Shown piece by piece: positions 57,351 through 64,000 of a stretch of 64,000 nt of DNA. The stretch spans positions 248,001-312,000 of the forward strand of contig FNAW01000003.1 of the NCBI GenBank assembly GCA_900102115.1, in the 5' to 3' direction. Origin of the DNA: Blastococcus fimeti. Lineage in GTDB: Bacteria; Actinomycetota; Actinomycetes; Mycobacteriales; Geodermatophilaceae. The notes under the pieces were generated by a model. The model was not told where the DNA came from and made no database searches. It worked only from the letters and a program-made list of their open reading frames with translations. Numbering within the stretch: position 1 is the first letter of the stretch; each line of letters begins with the position of its first letter. A program made the position numbers and the translations under genes.

Positions 57351-58376
57351 GTGCTCTTCCTGATCCAGCGCTTGTCGCGGTTCGCCAGGCTGCGGCTGCA
57401 CGGTTGGCGCCTGCCCCTGGGCGTCGCTGTCGCCGTGTTCGCCCTCAGCTGGCTGGCCATGGCGCTGGTCGAGCCTGCCGGCAGCGAGATCGTCGATGCG
57501 GGCACCTACTGGTGGTACTTCGTGGTCACCGCGGCGACGGTCGGCTACGGCGACGTGTTCCCCGTCTCCGCCGGGGGGCGGGTGGTCGGCGTCTTCGTGA
57601 TCGTCGGCGGCATCGTCACCCTCACCCTGCTGTTCACCCGACTGGCCGACGCCCTGCAGTCCCTGCGCGGGCGTCGCACGAGAGGAGTGGTTGCGCTGGA
57701 TCTGTCCGACCACGTGGTGCTGATCGGCTACTGGCCGGGCCGCACCCAGCGGATCGTCGCGGAGCTCACCGCGGAGGGCCGGTACCAGGTGGCCCTCTGC
57801 GCCTGGGACGACGTCGCGGAGAACCCCCTGCCGGACGAGACGGCCATGCACTTCGTCCGCGGCGACCTGACCCGCGAGGACGTGATGATCCGCGCCTGCG
57901 TGGACCGGGCCCGGACGGTGGTGATCGACGGCCGGGACGACAACGAGACCCTGGCGATCGCGGTCGCGGTCGAGCACGCCCATCCCGGCGTCCACCTGGT
58001 CGCCGCCGTGCGCGACCTCGGGCGGCAGGAGAGCCTGCGCTACGTCAACCCGGGCGTCCAGGTGGTGCAGTGGCACATGCCGTTCCTGCTCACCGAGGAG
58101 GCGACCGACCCCGGGATCACCCAGGTCTACAACGACCTGATGAGCAGCCGGGGGCACGGCAACACCTACTCGGTGCGGGTTCCCCCGGGGTTCCCGCACA
58201 CCACCTTCGGCGAGTGCCAGACGCACTTCGGGCGCACGTTCGGGGCGACCGTGCTGGCCCTGCGCCGAGAGGGCGCGCTGCGGGTCAGCCCGCCGTGGGA
58301 CGAGCCCGTGCCGGCCGGCAGCACGCTCTACTACGTGGCCGCCGGCCGGATCGAGCACGCACGGCTGGGTGCCTGA
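57351..58376 (+). CDS. Potassium channel with RCK domain
   Basis: A 341-residue protein. Two membrane helices flank the pore loop with TATVGYGDVFP (selectivity filter TVGYGD). A TrkA-N/RCK-type nucleotide-binding domain follows (VVLIGYWPGRTQRIVAEL) with VIDGRDDNETLAIAVAVEH. It would conduct K+ under control of NAD(H) or ligands. Start GTG 57351 follows GGGAG. Confidence 0.92.
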   Translation: MLFLIQRLSRFARLRLHGWRLPLGVAVAVFALSWLAMALVEPAGSEIVDAGTYWWYFVVTAATVGYGDVFPVSAGGRVVGVFVIVGGIVTLTLLFTRLADALQSLRGRRTRGVVALDLSDHVVLIGYWPGRTQRIVAELTAEGRYQVALCAWDDVAENPLPDETAMHFVRGDLTREDVMIRACVDRARTVVIDGRDDNETLAIAVAVEHAHPGVHLVAAVRDLGRQESLRYVNPGVQVVQWHMPFLLTEEATDPGITQVYNDLMSSRGHGNTYSVRVPPGFPHTTFGECQTHFGRTFGATVLALRREGALRVSPPWDEPVPAGSTLYYVAAGRIEHARLGA

Positions 58377-58384
58377 GCCGACGG

Positions 58385-58519
58385 CTACGAGGGGTGGGCG
58401 CCGCCGACGGCCTCGTCGGAGGTGCCTTCGGGCTCGCTCTGCGCCTCGAGGTCGGCGGCCTGCTCGGGGGTCTCCTGCTCGAGGGCGATGTCGCGGGGCT
58501 GGGGCTCGGGAGTCGTCAT
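58385..58519 (-). CDS. Small acidic protein (44 residues)
   Basis: A 44-residue frame from ATG 58519 to TAG 58385: an acidic protein beginning MTTPEPQPRDIALEQETPEQ and ending AHPS. It lacks hydrophobic regions and is probably disordered. A GAGG stretch lies upstream. Translation is not proven; the frame preserves the local third-position GC bias. It is convergent with the potassium channel gene, whose stop is only nine bases away. Confidence 0.4.
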   Translation of the reverse strand: MTTPEPQPRDIALEQETPEQAADLEAQSEPEGTSDEAVGGAHPS

Positions 58520-58567
58520 GAGCACAGCCTCGCCCAGGACGCCGAGGTCAGCACGGCGAGCCGGCGC

Positions 58568-58996
58568 TCAGCTCCGCCGGGCGATCACCGCGAAGGCGAG
58601 CGCGCCGACCCCGATCTCGGCGAAGAGCAGCAGCGCCAGGCACATCTCCACCGAGGCGCCGAAGGCGATGGCGATCGCCGCGACGGCGGTGAGCGGGAAG
58701 GCCGCCAGGCCGAGCACGGCGAGGGAGCGGGTCAGGACGGCGTCGTCCCGCTCGTCACCGGTCTGGGTCCAGGCCCGCTCGAAGGTGGTGACGCGGTCGG
58801 GGCGCCGGGACACCCGCCAGAGCATGACGGCGGCGAGGACCAGGCCGAACGCGGCGCCCTGCAGGAGGCCGTTCCCCATGTTGCCCGGACCGTGCTCCCG
58901 GAGCAGCAGCCCGACGGTCAGCACCACGGCGAGGGTGGTGCCGAAGACCAGCAGGAAGGTGGCGATCTGCTTGCCGGTGAAGCGGTCAGTCGACAT
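58568..58996 (-). CDS. Membrane protein encoded with XRE regulator
   Basis: A 142-residue protein with four hydrophobic helices (FLLVFGTTLAVVLTVGLLL, LQGAAFGLVLAAVMLW, SLAVLGLAAFPLTAVAAIAIAF, MCLALLLFAEIGVGALAFAVI). Adjacent to a small XRE regulator, with an 11-base overlap. Such pairs occur in many bacteria; the role of the membrane partner is unknown. Confidence 0.75.
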   Translation of the reverse strand: MSTDRFTGKQIATFLLVFGTTLAVVLTVGLLLREHGPGNMGNGLLQGAAFGLVLAAVMLWRVSRRPDRVTTFERAWTQTGDERDDAVLTRSLAVLGLAAFPLTAVAAIAIAFGASVEMCLALLLFAEIGVGALAFAVIARRS

Positions 58997-59177
58997 GGAA
59001 GATCTCCTCGACGGTGCGGGCGAAGTGCCGGGCGATGGCGATGGCCAGGGGCAGGGACGGGTCGTAGCGGCCGGTCTCGATGGAGTTGACGGTCTGCCGC
59101 GAGACCGAGAGGGCCTCCGCCAGCTCGCGCTGCGACAGGCCGGCGGCCACGCGCAGTTCCTTGACGTCGTTGTCCAT
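58986..59177 (-). CDS. Small XRE-family transcriptional regulator
   Basis: A 63-residue protein that is almost only a helix-turn-helix: VKELRVAAGLSQRELAEALSVSRQTVNSIETGRYDPSL. It resembles YgzD-type single-domain regulators. ATG 59177 follows GAGGAGCC. Three related palindromes just upstream (59191-59252) are probably its own operators. Confidence 0.88.
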   Translation of the reverse strand: MDNDVKELRVAAGLSQRELAEALSVSRQTVNSIETGRYDPSLPLAIAIARHFARTVEEIFHVD

Positions 59178-59190
59178 GGCTCCTCAGATG

Positions 59191-59252
59191 GTCAAGCGAC
59201 CTTGACATGACAAGGGTGCTTGACCTCGAGGTCCGTGTCAAGCGTGCTTGAC
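59191..59252. promoter_or_regulatory. Three repeated 16-bp operators upstream of XRE gene
   Basis: Sites GTCAAGCGACCTTGAC (59191-59206), GACAAGGGTGCTTGAC (59209-59224) and GTCAAGCGTGCTTGAC (59237-59252) share GTCAAG-n4-CTTGAC. The third is perfectly symmetrical. Their spacing is 18 and 28 bases. They are the likely binding sites of the 63-residue XRE regulator. Confidence 0.72.
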
Positions 59253-59288
59253 GTCGAGTTCTTGACGTACGCAGCGCTCTCACCGCTA

Positions 59289-59308
59289 TCATCGATGTGT
59301 GGCGATGA
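59289..59308. promoter_or_regulatory. Inverted repeat over the ArsR promoter
   Basis: TCATCG (59289-59294) and CGATGA (59303-59308) form an inverted repeat with an eight-base spacer. It overlaps the -10 TATCAT (59287-59292) and the start region of the ArsR gene, where a metal-sensing repressor would bind. Confidence 0.5.
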
Positions 59309-59664
59309 ATGCTCGATCCGATCACCTGGTGGACGAGGCGTCGGCGATGTCCGCCGCAGCGTGCATGTTCCGCAGCCTCGGTGATCCGGCGCGGCTGGCG
59401 ATCCTCCGCCACCTGGCGTCCGGCGAGCACAAGGTCGTCGACCTCACCGCCCACCTCGGCCTGGCCCAGTCCACCGTGTCCGCGCACCTGGCCTGCCTGC
59501 GCGACTGCGGGCTGGTGTCGTCGCGGCCGCAGGGTCGGGCGTCGATGTGGTCGCTGCAGCACCCCGCCGAGCTGATGGACGTCCTCGCATCCGCCGAGCG
59601 GTTGCTCGCCGCCACCGGGGACGCGGTCACGCTGTGCGCCACCTACGGCGAGGTCGCCCGATGA
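59299..59664 (+). CDS. ArsR-family metal sensor, CmtR-like
   Basis: A 121-residue winged-helix repressor. SLGDPARLAILRHLASGEHKVVDLTAHLGLAQSTVSAHLACLRDCGLV is the DNA-binding core. Cys66 and Cys70 (CLRDC) plus Cys113 (TLCATYG) match the three cadmium/lead ligands of mycobacterial CmtR (C-x3-C in helix 4 and a late Cys). Start GTG 59299; TATCAT is six bases ahead. Its stop overlaps the transporter start. Confidence 0.88.
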   Translation: MAMNARSDHLVDEASAMSAAACMFRSLGDPARLAILRHLASGEHKVVDLTAHLGLAQSTVSAHLACLRDCGLVSSRPQGRASMWSLQHPAELMDVLASAERLLAATGDAVTLCATYGEVAR

Positions 59665-60365
59665 CCACCGCGGAGCTCGTGCCCGGTGAGCGGCTGCGGC
59701 TGGGACGGCGGGCGCAGCTGCTGGCCGGGGCGTCGGTGACCTACAACGTGATCGAGGCGGTCGTGGCCGTCACCGCCGGCGTCGCGGCCGGCTCCGTCGC
59801 GCTGGTCGGGTTCGGCCTGGACTCCGTCGTCGAGGTGTCCAGCGGGCTGATCGTCCTGTGGCAGTTCCGGCACCGGCTGCCCCAGGCCCGGGAGCGGCAG
59901 GCCCTGCGACTCATGGCGCTGTCCTTCTTCACCCTCGCCGCCTACGTCGGGGTGGAATCGGTCCGCGCGCTCGTCGCGGGCGCCGACCCCGATGCCTCGC
60001 CGGTGGGCATCGGACTCGCGGTCGCCTCACTGGTCGTCATGCCCTTCCTGTCCTGGGCACAGCGGCGGACGGGTCGCGCGCTGGGCTCGCGTGCGGTCGT
60101 GGCCGACTCGACGCAGACGCTGCTGTGCACCTACCTGTCCGCGGTGCTCCTCGCCGGGCTGCTGCTGAACGCCGCCTTCGGCTGGAGCTGGGCGGACCCG
60201 GTCGCGGGGCTGGTCATCGCGGCGGTCGCCGTCCGGGAGGGCCGCGCGGCCTGGCGCGGTGAGGGGTGCGGGTGCGGTCCGACCGCGTCGGCGGACCCCT
60301 GTGCCTGCGACCCGGGGTGCACCGACGACTGCTGCACGGTGCCGGCGCAGGGAGTCGGTCGATGA
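59661..60365 (+). CDS. CDF-family metal efflux protein with Cys-rich tail
   Basis: A 234-residue transporter with about six helices. Metal-site positions read F-G-L-D54-S-V-V-E58 in helix 2 and D149-S-T-Q-T-L-L-C156 in helix 5, a Cys where zinc CDFs usually have Asp. The C-terminal tail carries seven Cys within residues 203-225 (CGC, CAC, C, CC). This suggests a soft metal such as cadmium or lead. Coupled to the CmtR-like gene and to the methyltransferase by four-base overlaps. Confidence 0.87.
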   Translation: MTTAELVPGERLRLGRRAQLLAGASVTYNVIEAVVAVTAGVAAGSVALVGFGLDSVVEVSSGLIVLWQFRHRLPQARERQALRLMALSFFTLAAYVGVESVRALVAGADPDASPVGIGLAVASLVVMPFLSWAQRRTGRALGSRAVVADSTQTLLCTYLSAVLLAGLLLNAAFGWSWADPVAGLVIAAVAVREGRAAWRGEGCGCGPTASADPCACDPGCTDDCCTVPAQGVGR

Positions 60366-60949
60366 CCGTCGTCGCGCTGGTGCTGTACCTGGCAGCGCTG
60401 GTCGTCCTGTTCGGCGTCCGGTCGTGGGTGCAGCACCGGCGCACCGGCTCGTCCGGGTTCCACGGCATCTCCGGCACTCCGGCCGATGCGGGGTGGTGGG
60501 GCGGCGTGCTGTTCGTCGCCGCGATCGTGCTGGGCCTGGCCGGGCCGCTGCTCGCGGTCGTCGGCGTCGTGCCGGCCTCGCCGCCGCTCGCCGTCCAGGT
60601 CGCGGGGCTCCTCGTGGCGCTGGCCGGCTTCGCAGCGACGCTCGCGGCGCAGACCGGCATGGGCGCCTCCTGGCGGATCGGGGTCGATCCCGGCGAGCGC
60701 ACCGAGCTGGTGACGACGGGCGTCTTCGCCCACGTGCGCAACCCGATCTTCACCGCCATGGTGGCCGCGCAGCTCGGCGTCGTCCTCATGGTGCCGACGT
60801 GGGTCAGCGTCCTCGCACTCGGAGCGCTGGGAGTCGCCGTCCAGGTGCAGGTGCGGGCGGTCGAGGAGCCCTACCTCCGGTCCGTCCACGGCGCCGCGTA
60901 CGACACGTACGCCGCAGCCACCGGCAGGTTCGTCCCAGGCCTCGGCTGA
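60362..60949 (+). CDS. Isoprenylcysteine carboxyl methyltransferase-like membrane protein
   Basis: A 195-residue protein with about five hydrophobic helices. The C-terminal core GVFAHVRNPIFTAMVAAQLG and VRAVEEPYLRSVHGAAYDTYAAATGRFVPGL is typical of ICMT-like methyltransferases (RNPI and the EE-YL motif). It is the third gene of the metal operon, coupled by ATGA. The substrate is unknown; in this setting it may modify a lipid or thiol. Confidence 0.83.
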   Translation: MTVVALVLYLAALVVLFGVRSWVQHRRTGSSGFHGISGTPADAGWWGGVLFVAAIVLGLAGPLLAVVGVVPASPPLAVQVAGLLVALAGFAATLAAQTGMGASWRIGVDPGERTELVTTGVFAHVRNPIFTAMVAAQLGVVLMVPTWVSVLALGALGVAVQVQVRAVEEPYLRSVHGAAYDTYAAATGRFVPGLG

Positions 60950-60970
60950 CCCGTCGGCCGGGACCGGGGG

Positions 60971-62170
60971 TCAGTCGAGGAAGGCGCCGATCGCGAGCGC
61001 GGCGCCGACGGCCAGAAGCAGCAGGACGAGCACGGTCGTCACGACCGGCACGACCACCCAGCGGCGCTTGAAGCGCCTCCTCCGGCGGGCCGGGGGAGCG
61101 GCGGGGGGACGCTGCGCGACCGGACGCGAGCCGGCCCTCCGCTCGCGCCGGTTGCCGGCCATGTGCCGCGCCTGGGCACGGGCATCGCGGGCGACGGAGC
61201 CGATCAGCGAGCGGGACGCCGACGCCAGCGCCAGCAGGTCCGCGACCTCGATGCGCTCCGGCGCGTTGCCCGGCACCGGCCCCGGCGCCGGTGGCGGGGG
61301 TGGCGCGGGCGACGACGGGGCGGGTCCGGCGACCGGCGCACGCCCGGCCGCCACCGCCTCGAGCTGGGAGCGGGCGGCGGCCGCCGTGGTGCGCTGGCCG
61401 GGATCCTTCGTGAGCAGGCCCCGCAGCACCGGTTCCAGCGGGCCGGCGCGCAGCATGGGGGCCGGGTGCTCCGACACGACGCTCATCAGCGTGGCCATCG
61501 ATTCCCCGGCGTCGAACGGCGGGCGGCCCTCCACCGCCGCATAGAGGGTCGCGCCCAGCGACCAGAGGTCGACGGGCGGGCGGGGCTCCTCGCCGTGCGC
61601 GCGTTCCGGCGCCATGTAGGAGGGTGAGCCGATCAGCGCCCCCTGCGTGGTGAGGCTGGAGTCGCCGGTGGTGGTGGCGATGCCGAAGTCCGTCAGGCAG
61701 CCGGAGCCGTCGGGGCCCACCAGCACGTTGGCCGGTTTCACGTCGCGGTGCACGATGCCGATGGCGTGCGCGGCCTCCAGAGCGCCCAGCACGTGCAACC
61801 CGATGCGCGCCACGTCGGCCGGCGGCAGCGGCCCGCGCGCCTCGATGGTCTCCTGCAGGCTGCGCGCGGCGACGTGCTTCATCACCAGCCACGGCTTGCC
61901 GCCCTCTTCGACCACGTCGTAGACCGTGGTGACGTGGGGGTGCTCCAGCTGTCCGGCGGCGCGCGCCTCCCGCATCGTGCGCTCGCGCAGGACGGCGCGT
62001 TCGGCCTCGGTGACGTGCAGGGGGAAGGTGACCTCCTTGACCGCCACCTCCCGCTCGAGGACCAGGTCGGTCGCCAGCCAGACGGTGCCCATGCCGCCCT
62101 GGCCGAGCACGTGCCCGAGCGAGTACCGGCCGGCGATGACACGCGTCTGGGGTCCGGTGTCGGCGCTCAT
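60971..62170 (-). CDS. Serine/threonine protein kinase with C-terminal membrane anchor
   Basis: A 399-residue Hanks-type kinase. LGQGGMGTVWLATD (glycine loop), VAVKEV (Lys), IVHRDVKPANVLV, TDFGIA and GSPSYMAPERA are all conserved. A Pro/Ala-rich linker with basic patches leads to a single helix at the end (VVPVVTTVLVLLLLAVGAALAIGAFLD). It has no extracellular sensor, unlike PknB. Targets unknown. Confidence 0.93.
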   Translation of the reverse strand: MSADTGPQTRVIAGRYSLGHVLGQGGMGTVWLATDLVLEREVAVKEVTFPLHVTEAERAVLRERTMREARAAGQLEHPHVTTVYDVVEEGGKPWLVMKHVAARSLQETIEARGPLPPADVARIGLHVLGALEAAHAIGIVHRDVKPANVLVGPDGSGCLTDFGIATTTGDSSLTTQGALIGSPSYMAPERAHGEEPRPPVDLWSLGATLYAAVEGRPPFDAGESMATLMSVVSEHPAPMLRAGPLEPVLRGLLTKDPGQRTTAAAARSQLEAVAAGRAPVAGPAPSSPAPPPPPAPGPVPGNAPERIEVADLLALASASRSLIGSVARDARAQARHMAGNRRERRAGSRPVAQRPPAAPPARRRRRFKRRWVVVPVVTTVLVLLLLAVGAALAIGAFLD

Positions 62171-62219
62171 GGGTGGTTGCTACCCACGTCCGACGGGACG
62201 GACCCCTCCGGTCACCTCA

Positions 62220-63869
62220 TCAGCGGTCGCGCAGCTCCCGGCGCAGGATCTTGCCGGTCACCGTCTTGGGCAGTTCGTCGACGAGGACGACGCTGCGCGG
62301 GTACTTGTAGGCGGCCATCCGCTCCTTGCAGTGGGCGATGAGCTCGTCCTCGGTGGCCGTCGCCCCGGGCTTCAGGCTGACGAACGCCTTCACTGTCTCG
62401 CCGCGCTTCTCGTCGGGGACGCCGACGACCGCCGCCTCCCGGACGCCGGGGTGCTCGGCCAGGACGTCCTCGACCTCGCGCGGCCACACCTTGTAGCCCG
62501 ACGCGTTGATCATGTCCTTCTTGCGGTCGACGATGAACACCCAGCCGTCGGGGTTCATGAAGCCGACGTCACCGCTCTTCAGCGCCCCGCCGGGCAGGTT
62601 CGCCGCCGTCTCCCCGGGCTTGCCCCAGTAGCCGGCGACCACCTGCGGCCCGTCGGCGACGATCTCGCCGATCTCGCCCAGCGGCAGGTCGCGGCCGTCG
62701 TCGTCCTGGATGCGGACGATGGTGTTCGGCGCCGGCACGCCCACCGACAGCGCACCGGACGTCGGATCGACCGGCGAGGGCGAGCCGAACGGCGTGACCG
62801 TCATCGGCGACGTCGTCTCGGTGAGGCCGTAGGCGTTGTGCACCTGCTTGCCCGTGGCCTCCAGGAACCCCTTCTCGGCCGTCGGCGAGATGGCCGCGCC
62901 GCCGGAGTAGACGGACGTGAACGAGGTGAAGTGATCCTTGGTGAACCCCGGTGCGTTGAGCAGCGCGCTGAACGCGGTGATCGCACCGATGGTGAAGGCC
63001 GGCCGGTGCTCGAGGAAGGCGTCGAGCACCACCTGCGGCTCGAAGCGGTAGGCCAGCACCAGCGGCGCGGGGGCCAGCATGCTCACCGCGATGTGCCCGA
63101 TCAGCCCGGTGATGTGGAACAGCGGGGCGACGCCGAAGATGGCGCCGTCCCGGCCGGCGTGCGTCCAGTCGCGGTAGACCTGCGCGGTGAACACGACGTT
63201 GCGGTGGGTGTTCATCGCGCCCTTGGGCACCCCGGTCGTGCCCGAGGTGTAGGTCAGGAACGCGACGTCGTCCGGGCCGAGGTCGACCGGCGGCGGCGTC
63301 GTCCCGCGGTGCTCGGCGACGAACTCGGTGAAGTCCGTCGTCCCCTCGTGGCGCTGCCGGGTGGTGCCCGCGAACAGCCGCTCGTCGTCCCTGGTCTGGA
63401 ACTCCAGCTCGCTGGTGGTGAGCACCAGCCGCACATCGGTGTCCCCGACGACCTCCTTGGCGACCTCCCCGTACAGCGACTCGAGGGAGACCAGCACCGT
63501 CGCGCCGGAGTCCTTGAGCAGGTAGGAGAGCTCGCGCACCCGGCTCATCGGGTTGATCGAGACCATGACGCCGCCGGCCTTCCAGGCCGCCACCATGGAG
63601 ATGACGAACTGCGGCACGTTCTGCAGGTAGACCGCGAGCCGGTCACCCGGGGCGAAGCCGGAGGCGAGCAGCCCCGCGGCGAGCCCGTCGCTGAGCTCGT
63701 CCAGCTCCTGCCGGGTGATCACGCCGTCGAAGTACCGCAGCGCGACCGCGGAGGGGTCCTTCGCCACCCCGGCCCGGAACATGTCGAGGGCGTCGTCGAA
63801 CTCGATGTCGTAGTCGGCCGGCTGGTCGCCGTAGAGGGCCAGCCAGGGCCGCTCGTCGTAGTCGCTCAC
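62220..63869 (-). CDS. Acyl-CoA synthetase (AMP-forming, long-chain type)
   Basis: A 549-residue adenylate-forming enzyme. FLTYTSGTTGVPKGAMNTHRN (P-loop), NAYGLTETTSP, GDVGFMNPDGWVFIVDRKKDMI and a C-terminal PKTVTGKILRRELRDR with the catalytic Lys are present. It would activate fatty or aromatic acids. It starts eight bases after the partial cyclase-family stop, suggesting an operon with that gene. Confidence 0.93.
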   Translation of the reverse strand: MSDYDERPWLALYGDQPADYDIEFDDALDMFRAGVAKDPSAVALRYFDGVITRQELDELSDGLAAGLLASGFAPGDRLAVYLQNVPQFVISMVAAWKAGGVMVSINPMSRVRELSYLLKDSGATVLVSLESLYGEVAKEVVGDTDVRLVLTTSELEFQTRDDERLFAGTTRQRHEGTTDFTEFVAEHRGTTPPPVDLGPDDVAFLTYTSGTTGVPKGAMNTHRNVVFTAQVYRDWTHAGRDGAIFGVAPLFHITGLIGHIAVSMLAPAPLVLAYRFEPQVVLDAFLEHRPAFTIGAITAFSALLNAPGFTKDHFTSFTSVYSGGAAISPTAEKGFLEATGKQVHNAYGLTETTSPMTVTPFGSPSPVDPTSGALSVGVPAPNTIVRIQDDDGRDLPLGEIGEIVADGPQVVAGYWGKPGETAANLPGGALKSGDVGFMNPDGWVFIVDRKKDMINASGYKVWPREVEDVLAEHPGVREAAVVGVPDEKRGETVKAFVSLKPGATATEDELIAHCKERMAAYKYPRSVVLVDELPKTVTGKILRRELRDR

Positions 63870-63876
63870 CGGCCGC

Positions 63877-64000
63877 CTACTTGATGACGACGGGGTTGAC
63901 CGGGGTGCCGGCTGCCTTGGCCACCTTGAGCGGGGCGGCGACGTAGAGGAACTCGTACTTCTTGTCCTCCGCGCAGTCGGCGGCCAGCTTCTCGAGGTCG
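63877..64000 (-). CDS. C-terminal part of a cyclase-family protein (partial)
   Basis: The last 40 residues of a protein read from the right edge to TAG at 63879-63877. The tail contains YEFLYVAAPLKVAKAAGTPV and ends NPVVIK, resembling the cyclase/kynurenine formamidase family end. The gene begins beyond the window. It precedes the acyl-CoA ligase, as in a ring or amide degradation operon. Confidence 0.65.
   Translation of the reverse strand, partial: DLEKLAADCAEDKKYEFLYVAAPLKVAKAAGTPVNPVVIK

Overview
The window is chromosomal DNA of a high-GC actinobacterium. The best guess is Geodermatophilaceae (Blastococcus/Geodermatophilus/Modestobacter-like), inferred from the very GC-rich coding bias, many GTG starts, several leaderless starts, the actinobacterial order phoH-ybeY-CNNM-cdd-like-era-recO-uppS, a DUF222-HNH protein, an F420-type luciferase-family enzyme and a KstR-like regulator. 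No rRNA, CRISPR array, integrase, transposase or prophage is visible. The genes are tightly packed and no gene-free stretch exceeds about 300 bases.

Layout. 0-7.3 kb: a partial gene, a membrane protein, the CstA/YbdD carbon-starvation (pyruvate uptake) pair, a HIT protein, a membrane protein, a NarL-type two-component pair and an enoyl-CoA hydratase. 7.3-13.2 kb: the core RNA/ribosome/cell-wall block phoH, ybeY, a CNNM/CBS membrane protein, a zinc-less cytidine-deaminase relative, era, recO and uppS, mostly translationally coupled. 13.2-18 kb: a class III CoA-transferase divergent from an acyl-CoA dehydrogenase and an SDR, then a monooxygenase-like protein, a rhodanese, an HNH protein and a tail-anchored protein. 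18-32.8 kb: glyS, a methyltransferase, dusB, pyruvate phosphate dikinase, a zinc-binding AztC/AztD-like pair behind a candidate Zur box, katG, a YdcF protein and dnaG. 33.1 kb: tRNA-Asn, followed by a DUF222-HNH gene and a macrolide-phosphotransferase-like gene.

35.8-50.2 kb is the most interesting part: a catabolic island for CoA-activated lipids. It holds a kinase-DUF6285 fusion, four acyl-CoA-oxidising or hydrating enzymes, two thiolases, an acyl-CoA synthetase, an adjacent pair of unequal acyl-CoA dehydrogenases, a lipid-transfer-type thiolase with its DUF35 partner, two SDRs, an F420-type oxidoreductase and a TetR regulator that resembles KstR, the cholesterol-catabolism repressor. Four sites matching or approaching the KstR operator (TnnAACnnGTTnnA) lie in front of its transcription units, so the island is probably one regulon for steroid-like or branched lipid side-chain beta-oxidation.

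50-64 kb: pirin, cobU, a zinc alcohol dehydrogenase, a lipase-like hydrolase, small proteins, another acyl-CoA dehydrogenase, glycerate kinase, a TrkA-type potassium channel, an XRE regulator with three repeated operators, a coupled metal-efflux operon (CmtR-like ArsR, CDF transporter with Cys-rich tail, ICMT-like methyltransferase), a Ser/Thr kinase, an acyl-CoA ligase and the end of a cyclase-family gene.
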